DNA of 6,908 nucleotides from Brevundimonas sp. (GTDB lineage Bacteria; Pseudomonadota; Alphaproteobacteria; Caulobacterales; Caulobacteraceae). The notes under the pieces were generated by a model. The model saw only the letters and a list, made by a program, of their open reading frames with translations. It had not been told where the DNA came from and ran no database searches. Where the stretch lies: the NCBI GenBank assembly GCA_022712235.1, contig JALAGW010000379.1:1-6908 (forward strand). Reading direction: 5' to 3'. Below, piece after piece: positions 1 to 4,898 of the stretch; position 1 is the first letter of the stretch, and each line of letters starts with the position of its first letter. A program made the translations under genes and the position numbers.

Positions 1-97
1 GAGAGGGGCAGGAGAAGGCGCTTAGGGGTTTGCCCGACTCCGCTTCGGGCGTTACAGCCTTCGGCTTCTCCTTAACGAGCGCCCGAAGAGCGCCGCC
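1..97. other. serS leader region, foldable, no gene seen
   Basis: No coding sequence is recognised here. The stretch can fold as a three-way junction. GGAGAAG (11-17) pairs with CTTCTCC (65-71), enclosing one hairpin GCCCG/CGGGC (32-36 with 46-50) and one small hairpin AGCC/GGCT (56-59 with 63-66). It could hold the end of an upstream transcript, a serS leader, or a decayed copy of the repeat family found after serS, whose arms also carry GGAGAAGG. A GACTC (GANTC-type, CcrM methylation) site lies at 36-40. No convincing promoter and no strong Shine-Dalgarno are seen before the ATG at 98; GAAGAG (85-90) is the best purine stretch. Confidence 0.3.
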
Positions 98-1570
98 ATG
101 CACGATATCCGAGCCATCCGCGACAATCCGCAAGCCTACGTCGCCGGCTGGTCGTCGCGCGGGGTTGAGGACGCCGCCGAGGTAGTCGCGCGCATTCTGG
201 CGCTGGACGTGGACCTGCGCGCCGCCCAGACGACGGGTCAGGAAGCCCTGGCCAAGCGCAACGCCGCCTCCAAGGCCATCGGCGCCGCCATGGGCAAGAA
301 GGACATGGCCGAGGCCGACCGGCTGAAGGCCGAGGTCGAGACGCTGAAGACCGACATCGCCGAGGCGGGCGAGGCCGAAGCCGCCAAGGGCGCCGAACTG
401 CGTGACCTGCTGGCGGGCCTGAAGAACCTGGCCGCCGACAATGTGCCGGACGGCGAGGACGAGAACGACAACGTCGAGGTCCTGAAGTGGGGCGAGCCCC
501 GCACGACGGGTCCGGCCAAGGATCATGCCGACCTGGGCGAGGGCCTGGGCCTGCTGGACTTTGAAGCCGCGGCCAAGATGTCCGGCTCGCGCTTCGCCGT
601 GCTGAAGGGCCAACTGGCGCGTCTGGAACGCGCCATCGGCCAGTTCATGCTGGATCTGCAGACGGACAAGCACGGGTATCTTGAAGTGAACCCGCCGTTG
701 CTCGTCAAGGACGACGCGATGTTCGGCACGGGACAGTTGCCCAAATTCGAAGAAGATTTGTTCAAAATTCCCGACGTAGATCGCGAACTGTGGAACTCGC
801 TGCTTACCACGGACGCAATTTTCGATGCTGTCTCTGGCGACTGGCATCCGGGCTACGAAGACGCGATCCAGAGTAAGCAGCAGGCTGCAGTTTTTGTGCG
901 CCAACGGTTTGAAGAAGCCATGGCGACGCTTGCCCAAGATGATCGCTTGATGAAGCCGGCTGGGCGCTACCTCATCCCTACCGCTGAAGTCTCGCTGACC
1001 AACCTCGTGCGTGAGCAGATCCTGGCCGAGGACGAGGTGGCCGAGCCCATGCGTCTGACGGCGCTGACGCCCTGCTTCCGGGCCGAGGCGGGGTCGGCGG
1101 GGCGCGATACGCGCGGTCTGATCCGCCAGCATCAGTTCTCGAAGGTCGAGATGGTTTCCATCTGCCGCCCCGAGGACTCTGAGGCCGAGCACGAGCGCAT
1201 GACCGGCTGCGCCGAGGCGGTGTTGCAGGCGCTGGAACTGCCCTATCGCAAGGTGCTGCTGTGCAAGGGCGACATGGGTTTCTCGGCGCAGAAGACCTAT
1301 GATCTCGAGGTCTGGCTGCCTTCGCAGAACACCTATCGCGAGATCAGCTCCTGCTCGAACTGCGGCGATTTCCAGGCCCGGCGCATGGACGCCCGGTTCA
1401 CGCGCGCGGGCGAGAAGAAGACCGAGTTCCTGCACACCCTGAACGGCTCGGGTCTGGCGGTCGGCCGCACCCTGGTCGCGGTGATGGAGAACTATCAGCA
1501 GGAGGACGGCTCGATCGCCGTGCCGAACGCGCTGCTGCCCTATATGGGCGGATTGAAACAGGTGGGCTGA
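98..1570 (+). CDS. serS: Seryl-tRNA synthetase (SerRS, class II), with an extra internal segment
   Basis: Cytoplasmic enzyme that activates serine with ATP and charges tRNA-Ser (and tRNA-Sec where present). The start MHDIRAIRDNP is the usual SerRS beginning, which supports the ATG at 98. An Ala/Glu/Lys-rich region at about residues 35-112 is the tRNA-binding antiparallel coiled coil. The class II core follows: motif 1 around 181-217 (ending GTGQLPKF), the serine-pocket loop PTAEVSL (294-300), motif 2 from FRAEAGSAGRDTRG into IRQHQFSKVE (327-351), the conserved SSCSNCGDFQARR (417-429), and motif 3 GSGLAVGRTL into ENYQ (450-467, Arg457). The length is 490 residues against about 420-430 typical. 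The excess lies between LFK (223) and GRYLIPTAEV (289), where relatives have only a few to a dozen residues. The frame is intact and all catalytic motifs are present, so the enzyme is probably functional. Residues about 193-297 use many more A/T-ending codons than the flanks. Confidence 0.97.
   Translation: MHDIRAIRDNPQAYVAGWSSRGVEDAAEVVARILALDVDLRAAQTTGQEALAKRNAASKAIGAAMGKKDMAEADRLKAEVETLKTDIAEAGEAEAAKGAELRDLLAGLKNLAADNVPDGEDENDNVEVLKWGEPRTTGPAKDHADLGEGLGLLDFEAAAKMSGSRFAVLKGQLARLERAIGQFMLDLQTDKHGYLEVNPPLLVKDDAMFGTGQLPKFEEDLFKIPDVDRELWNSLLTTDAIFDAVSGDWHPGYEDAIQSKQQAAVFVRQRFEEAMATLAQDDRLMKPAGRYLIPTAEVSLTNLVREQILAEDEVAEPMRLTALTPCFRAEAGSAGRDTRGLIRQHQFSKVEMVSICRPEDSEAEHERMTGCAEAVLQALELPYRKVLLCKGDMGFSAQKTYDLEVWLPSQNTYREISSCSNCGDFQARRMDARFTRAGEKKTEFLHTLNGSGLAVGRTLVAVMENYQQEDGSIAVPNALLPYMGGLKQVG
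767..961 (+). other. Extra segment inside SerRS catalytic domain
   Basis: Residues 224-288 of SerRS, from IPDVDRELWN to the residues just before GRYLIPTAEV, replace what is normally a short linker between the GTGQLPKF strand and the TAE loop that touches the serine substrate. The segment is charged and aromatic, contains DWHPGYEDAI, and its second half (QSKQQAAVFVRQRFEEAMATL) looks helical. It keeps the reading frame and has no repeat or mobile-element signature at its edges. I do not recognise a known domain. It may be a lineage-specific insertion. A natural function (tRNA contact, dimer contact or altered inhibitor binding) is conceivable but not shown by the sequence. Confidence 0.65.
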
Positions 1571-1735
1571 TCCTTCTCCCCTTGTGGGAGAAGGTGGGCC
1601 GCGCAGCGGCTCGGATGAGGGGTCGCTCAGACAGAAGATGCTAGTGGCGAGTGCAGACGACATGATTACCGGCCGGGGCGCGACCCCTCATCCGTCTGGC
1701 TTCGCCAGCCACCTTCTCCCGCAAGGGGAGAAGGA
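1571..1735. repeat. Intergenic inverted-repeat element, two 56-bp arms
   Basis: The left arm (1571-1626) and the right arm (1680-1735) are reverse complements at 47 of 56 positions, separated by a 53-base spacer (1627-1679). Each arm also folds alone. The outer hairpin has a 9-bp stem CCTTCTCCC/GGGAGAAGG (1572-1594 on the left, 1712-1734 on the right). The inner hairpin is GCCGC-GCA-GCGGC on the left and CTGGC-TTC-GCCAG on the right. The inner stems differ in sequence between arms but stay paired, so the changes are compensatory. The arm sequence, with GGAGAAGGTGG near one end and GGATGAGGGG near the other, resembles a short palindromic repeat I recall as common between genes in alphaproteobacteria. 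No transposase is present, so it would be a non-autonomous REP- or MITE-like element. Confidence 0.8.
1727..1735 (+). promoter_or_regulatory. surE ribosome-binding site inside the repeat arm
   Basis: GGAGAAGGA (1727-1735) is the only purine-rich Shine-Dalgarno near the surE ATG at 1742, with 6 bases between. It is the 3' strand of the right-arm hairpin stem (CCTTCTCCC at 1712-1720, loop GCAAG, GGGAGAAGG at 1726-1734). If the hairpin forms in the mRNA, the site is sequestered; pairing with the left arm would also hide it. Confidence 0.6.
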
Positions 1736-1741
1736 AGCCTG

Positions 1742-2533
1742 ATGCGTATCCTCCTCACCAATGACGACGGCATCGAGGCGGAGGGCCTTGAAGGCCGTGA
1801 AAAGATCGCTCGCGCCCTGTCAGATGACGTCTGGGTCGTCGCGCCCCAGACCGAGCAGTCGGCCAAGGGGCGGGGGATCACCCTGACCGAGCCGCTGCGG
1901 GTCAACCAGTTAGGCGACAAGCGCTTCGCCGTGACCGGGACCCCGACCGATTGCGTCATCCTGGCGGTCAACGACCTGATGCCCGAGAAGCCCGATCTGG
2001 TGCTGTCGGGCGTCAATCGCGGCCACAACGTCGGCGAGGACGTCAGCTATTCCGGCACGGTGGCCGGGGCGCTTCAGGGCATGGCCTTCGGCATCCGCTC
2101 GATCGCTCTGTCGCAATCGCTGGAACGCTTTCATGACGACGTGACGGCCCACTGGGAGACGGCCGAGGCCTTCGCGCCCGGCATCATCGCCAGGCTGCTG
2201 GAGCAGAAGTGGGAGGACGGCGTGGTCATGAACGTCAACTTCCCCAAGCTGCCGCCGGAACTGGTCAAGGCGGTCGAGGTGACCAAGCAGGGCTTCCGCG
2301 ACATCGGCGAGATGCACGCCGTGCGCCGCACCGACCTGCGCGGCCGCGACTACTACTGGATGGCCTTCCGCGGCGCGCCGCAGGAACACGCCGAGGGCAC
2401 CGACCTGCGGGCCATGGACGAGGGTCGGATTTCGGTTACGCCGCTGCATATCGACCTGACGCACATGCGCAGCGTCAATGACCTGAAGAAGGTGCTGGGC
2501 GGCGCGCCCCCCAAGGGACCGCTGGAAAAATGA
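1742..2533 (+). CDS. surE: 5'/3'-nucleotidase SurE (survival protein)
   Basis: Metal-dependent cytoplasmic phosphatase of the SurE family, which removes phosphate from nucleoside 5'- and 3'-monophosphates and in some species short polyphosphate. The N-terminus MRILLTNDDG carries the metal ligands Asp8 and Asp9. Ser40 (in TEQSAKGRG) and Asn92 (in SGVNRGHN) complete the expected metal site. The following DVSYSGTVAGALQGM is the family signature, and VTGTPTDCV (64-72) is also typical. The length of 263 residues is normal. The stop overlaps the pcm start by four bases (ATGA, 2530-2533), so the two genes are very probably co-transcribed and translationally coupled. The upstream region is the inverted-repeat element, which supplies the ribosome-binding site. 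Codon use matches the neighbours and no key residue is missing. Confidence 0.97.
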   Translation: MRILLTNDDGIEAEGLEGREKIARALSDDVWVVAPQTEQSAKGRGITLTEPLRVNQLGDKRFAVTGTPTDCVILAVNDLMPEKPDLVLSGVNRGHNVGEDVSYSGTVAGALQGMAFGIRSIALSQSLERFHDDVTAHWETAEAFAPGIIARLLEQKWEDGVVMNVNFPKLPPELVKAVEVTKQGFRDIGEMHAVRRTDLRGRDYYWMAFRGAPQEHAEGTDLRAMDEGRISVTPLHIDLTHMRSVNDLKKVLGGAPPKGPLEK

Positions 2534-3174
2534 GCCTGTCGGACGACCGTGCGGGCCGGTTGATCCTGTCGCTGCGGCGGCAGGGGGTGACCGACGCGCG
2601 GGTGCTGAAGGCGATGGAATCCATTGACCGGTCGCTGTTCGTCCACGAGAAGTTCCTGGATCAGGCCTGGGAGGACCAGGCCCTGCCGATCGACTGCGCC
2701 CAGACGATCAGCCAGCCCTATATCGTCGGCCTGATGACCCAGGCGCTGGACGTTCAGCCGCGCCACCGCGTGCTCGAGATCGGCACCGGCAGCGGCTATC
2801 AGTGCGCGGTGCTGAGCCGTCTGGCGCGCTTCGTCTATTCGGTGGAGCGCTACAAGAGCCTGCTGACCGAGGCCGAGGTCAAGCTGAAACTGCTGGGCGT
2901 CGACAACGTCTTCACCCGCCACGGCGACGGCGGGCAGGGCTGGCCGGAACAGGCCCCCTTTGACCGGATCATGGTTACGGCGGCCTCGCCGCACGAACCG
3001 ACGGAACTACTGAAGCAGCTTAAGCCCGGTGGGGTCCTTGTGGCGCCGGTGGGCCGCAGCTCGGTGCAGATGCTGAACCGATATACGGGTCAGGAAGACG
3101 GCAGCTTCCGCCGCGAAAGCCTGTGCGAAGTGCGCTTCGTGCCCTTGGTCGAAGGCACGGCCAAGGAGGGGTAG
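2530..3174 (+). CDS. pcm: Protein-L-isoaspartate O-methyltransferase
   Basis: Repairs aged proteins by transferring a methyl group from S-adenosylmethionine to the carboxyl of L-isoaspartyl residues, which starts their return to normal aspartate; cytoplasmic. The family signature CAQTISQPYIVGLM (56-69) contains the conserved active-site Ser61. The SAM-binding motif I is VLEIGTGSGYQCAVL (81-95), the acidic post-motif is SVERYKSL (104-111), motif II is PFDRIMVTAASP (143-154), and motif III is LKPGGVLVAPVG (164-175). The length of 214 residues is standard. The start overlaps the surE stop (ATGA), with purine-rich GGAAAAA just upstream. SurE and Pcm adjacency is widely conserved and fits a joint stress or long-term survival role. 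A 6-bp GC hairpin (3178-3195) follows the stop. Confidence 0.97.
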   Translation: MSLSDDRAGRLILSLRRQGVTDARVLKAMESIDRSLFVHEKFLDQAWEDQALPIDCAQTISQPYIVGLMTQALDVQPRHRVLEIGTGSGYQCAVLSRLARFVYSVERYKSLLTEAEVKLKLLGVDNVFTRHGDGGQGWPEQAPFDRIMVTAASPHEPTELLKQLKPGGVLVAPVGRSSVQMLNRYTGQEDGSFRRESLCEVRFVPLVEGTAKEG

Positions 3175-3300
3175 GGGCGCGCGTTTCGCCGCGCGGTTAA
3201 CCTTTCCGCCCCACTTTGGCGCCCTTTGGCGGGTTGGCTTGGCGACGCTTCCGGGGCACACCGGGGGCAGAGGCGATTCAAGGTTAACAAGGAGGGGCGC
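3175..3300 (+). promoter_or_regulatory. pcm-nlpD spacer with GTTAAC boxes and a GANTC site
   Basis: This 126-base spacer carries a GGTTAACC palindrome (3195-3202), a second GGTTAAC (3282-3288), a GATTC site (3275-3279, CcrM GANTC type) and a strong Shine-Dalgarno AAGGAGG (3289-3295). The Shine-Dalgarno sits five bases before the ATG at 3301 and fixes that start rather than the in-frame TTG at 3226. I do not see a clear -35/-10 pair. TTAAC resembles a CtrA half-site, but the full TTAA-N7-TTAA arrangement is absent, so cell-cycle control is only a guess. Confidence 0.35.
3178..3195 (+). terminator. Possible weak hairpin after pcm
   Basis: CGCGCG (3178-3183) pairs with CGCGCG (3190-3195) around the loop TTTCGC, four bases past the pcm stop. 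No T-tract follows, so it is at best a weak or Rho-assisted terminator or an mRNA 3' stabiliser. Confidence 0.3.
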
Positions 3301-4395
3301 ATGGGCGGCTTCACGGGCTGGATCAGGGCGGCGGTCGTCGTCGGCGGGGCGCTGACAATCACGGCGTGTTCGACCTATCCGAACGAGCCGCGCTATTCGA
3401 CACGTCCCATGCCGACGGGGCAGGGCGCCTATCCGGCGCAGCCGCAACAGCCGGGCGCCTATCCGAACAACAACCCCTATTACACCCAGCCCGCACAGCC
3501 GCAGACGCCGCCGCCCGCGTCGCGTCCCTATGAGGAGCAGGGGCCGCGCGCCCCGGCCGGCAGCATCGAGGGTGGGGGTCTGCCGCCCGCAGGCGGTCCG
3601 GCCTATCCCTCGACGGGCGCGCCGGTGACGGTCACGCCGCCGCCGCCCGCGGGTTCGACCAGCATGCCGGGCGCGACCTATGTGATCCAGCAGGGCGACA
3701 CCATTTCGGGGGTCGGTCGTCGCTTCCAGACGCCGGTGCAGATCCTGATCGACCTGAACGGCCTGGGGCCGCGCGGCGCCATCAGCGTCGGCCAGCGCAT
3801 CATCCTGCCGGACAGCGCCGTGGACACCGGCTCCGATCCCTATGCGACCGGCGCAGCGCCGGTCGGCGTGCGGACGCCCATCAACGGCGTGGCGCCGCCT
3901 CCGCCGCCGCCGCCCAGCGGCAACGCCGCCCTGCCGCCGTCGCGCGCGCCGGCCGTGACGGCATCGACGCCGGCCTCTCCGGTTCAGGGGGCTGCGGTGG
4001 GTCAGGCCCTGGCCATGCAATGGCCGGTGCGCGGGGACATCCTGCGTCGCTTCGGCCCGGTGGGCATGGGCGAGCGCAACAACGGCATCAACATCGGCGC
4101 CTCGGCCGGGGCCGAGGTCAAGGCCGCCGCCGCCGGACGCGTGGCCTATGTCGGCGACGATCTGGTCGGACAGGGCCTGACGGTCCTGATCGTTCACCGC
4201 GACGGCTGGCGCACGGTTTACGGCCACCTGGGTTCGGCCACGGTGCGCGACGGCGCCGAGGTTCGCGCCGGCCAGGCCATCGGCACGGTGGGCCTGACGG
4301 CGGGCGACGGCCGTCCCTCGATCCACTTCGAGACGCGCCAGATGCGCGGCGATGATCCGGTCGCGATCGATCCGCTGACCGTCCTGCCACGCTGA
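3301..4395 (+). CDS. NlpD-like LysM / degenerate LytM (M23) lipoprotein
   Basis: Predicted outer-membrane lipoprotein, 364 residues, likely an activator of a septal N-acetylmuramoyl-L-alanine amidase in the manner of NlpD, EnvC or DipM. A signal peptide (residues 1-22, hydrophobic AAVVVGGALTITA) ends in the lipobox ITAC with Cys23. Ser at +2 suggests outer-membrane sorting. A long Pro/Gln/Tyr-rich, disordered linker (27-122) contains a repeated GAYP motif. A single LysM domain follows (about 125-170, TYVIQQGDTISGVGRRF to GQRIILP), then a second Pro-rich linker with eight consecutive prolines (199-206), then the LytM/M23 domain (about 240-364). In active M23 enzymes the zinc ligands are HxxxD and HxH; here they are Asn260 and Asn264, and Ser340-Ile-His342. 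Only His309 (VYGHL) and His342 remain, so hydrolase activity is unlikely. The position after surE-pcm matches nlpD synteny. A catalytic endopeptidase is the less likely alternative. Confidence 0.88.
   Translation: MGGFTGWIRAAVVVGGALTITACSTYPNEPRYSTRPMPTGQGAYPAQPQQPGAYPNNNPYYTQPAQPQTPPPASRPYEEQGPRAPAGSIEGGGLPPAGGPAYPSTGAPVTVTPPPPAGSTSMPGATYVIQQGDTISGVGRRFQTPVQILIDLNGLGPRGAISVGQRIILPDSAVDTGSDPYATGAAPVGVRTPINGVAPPPPPPPSGNAALPPSRAPAVTASTPASPVQGAAVGQALAMQWPVRGDILRRFGPVGMGERNNGINIGASAGAEVKAAAAGRVAYVGDDLVGQGLTVLIVHRDGWRTVYGHLGSATVRDGAEVRAGQAIGTVGLTAGDGRPSIHFETRQMRGDDPVAIDPLTVLPR
3423..3465 (+). repeat. Short direct repeat in NlpD-like linker
   Basis: The 13-base unit GGGCGCCTATCCG occurs at 3423-3435 and 3453-3465, thirty bases apart and in frame. 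It encodes the repeated GAYP in the Pro/Gln-rich linker after the lipid anchor. Such linkers change length readily, and this is probably a small internal duplication. Confidence 0.6.
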
Positions 4396-4401
4396 AACTG
4401 A

Positions 4402-4424
4402 GCCGCCCGGCGTGTCCGGGCGGC
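4402..4424 (+). terminator. GC-rich hairpin terminator after the NlpD-like gene
   Basis: GCCGCCCGG (4402-4410) and CCGGGCGGC (4416-4424) form a perfect 9-bp stem with loop CGTGT, six bases after the stop codon. The following ATCTTCC is only weakly T-rich, which is common for terminators in high-GC alphaproteobacteria. It probably ends the upstream transcript and separates it from the yajC-secDF operon. Confidence 0.7.
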
Positions 4425-4454
4425 ATCTTCCCGGATCAGAGACGTCAGGCCGCG

Positions 4455-4483
4455 TTGCAAATCGGCACGGCGCGCCCTAGGTT
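4455..4483 (+). promoter_or_regulatory. Candidate sigma-70-type promoter for yajC-secD-secF
   Basis: TTGCAA (4455-4460) as -35 and TAGGTT (4478-4483, within CCTAGGTTC) as -10 are separated by 17 bases. This fits the TTGAC / CTAnnw-like pattern of Caulobacter housekeeping promoters only partly. It lies between the terminator and yajC, where an operon promoter is expected, about 60 bases before the ATG. The match is moderate and was judged by eye. Confidence 0.4.
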
Positions 4484-4541
4484 CCGCGCCTCATTTTAAT
4501 GGGGCCCCCGTTTCGAGGTCGGCCCGGTTCGGGGAGTTTCC

Positions 4542-4856
4542 ATGCCTACTGGTTCCGAAGGCGGCCTGATGGCCATCGTGGTGCAGATCGCGCCGATCGT
4601 CGCGATCTTCATTCTCTTCTACTTCATGATGATCCGCCCGCAGCAAAAGCGGATGAAGGCGCACCAGGCCCTGATCGCCGGCGTCAAGCGCGGCGACGAA
4701 GTCGTTCTGTCGAACGGCATGGTCGGCAAGGTGACGCGCGTTGAAGACGCCGAGGCCATGGTCGAAATCTCGCAGGGCGTGAACGTCCGCGTGGTCAAGG
4801 CGATGATCGCCGAGGTGCGCAACCGCACCGCCATCGCCGCCAACGACAAGGGCTGA
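4542..4856 (+). CDS. yajC: Sec translocase accessory subunit YajC
   Basis: Small inner-membrane protein of 104 residues that binds SecD-SecF and associates with the SecYEG channel; also reported near AcrB-type pumps in E. coli. The single membrane segment is at about residues 10-30 (AIVVQIAPIV, then AIFILFYFMM), followed at once by the family hallmark IRPQQKRMKAHQ (31-42) and a small cytoplasmic domain with GDEVVLSNGMVGKV. The start at 4542 is supported by GGGGAG (4531-4536), five bases upstream; a second in-frame ATG at 4569 would shorten the N-terminal tail but has no better ribosome site. It is the first gene of the yajC-secD-secF operon, and 42 bases separate it from secD. Confidence 0.96.
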   Translation: MPTGSEGGLMAIVVQIAPIVAIFILFYFMMIRPQQKRMKAHQALIAGVKRGDEVVLSNGMVGKVTRVEDAEAMVEISQGVNVRVVKAMIAEVRNRTAIAANDKG

Positions 4857-4898
4857 GCGGCTTCTCGCCGCTGACGCCCGCCCGAAAAGAGCCCTGAC

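Noticed and set aside
767..961. Intein or group I/II intron inside serS
   Set aside because: The segment is only about 65 codons, in frame, and lacks the Cys/Ser start and His-Asn end of inteins; it is too short and has no visible intron core.
1571..1735. CRISPR array or insertion sequence
   Set aside because: There are only two arms in inverted orientation, no regular direct repeats or spacers, no transposase frame, and no evident target-site duplication.
1666..2028. Minus-strand open frame through the repeat and surE start
   Set aside because: Its beginning is repeat sequence and the rest is the mirror of SurE codons; no recognisable protein.
3226..3300. TTG at 3226 as start of the NlpD-like protein (389 residues)
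   Set aside because: The added residues are not signal-peptide-like, and the ATG at 3301 has a strong AAGGAGG site and leads directly into a proper lipoprotein signal.
3895..3918. CCG/CCT-rich tract as a phase-variable microsatellite
   Set aside because: It encodes the polyproline linker (199-206) with mixed codons; slippage by threes would only change linker length, not switch the gene off.
3007..4326. Long open frame on the minus strand opposite the pcm end and the NlpD-like gene
   Set aside because: It is Arg/His/Ala-rich with no family motif, antisense to well-supported genes, and is the usual by-product of very high third-position GC.
4856..4872. Hairpin between yajC and secD as a terminator
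   Set aside because: The stem is only 6 bp (AGCGGC/GCCGCT), has no T-tract, and lies inside a conserved operon.
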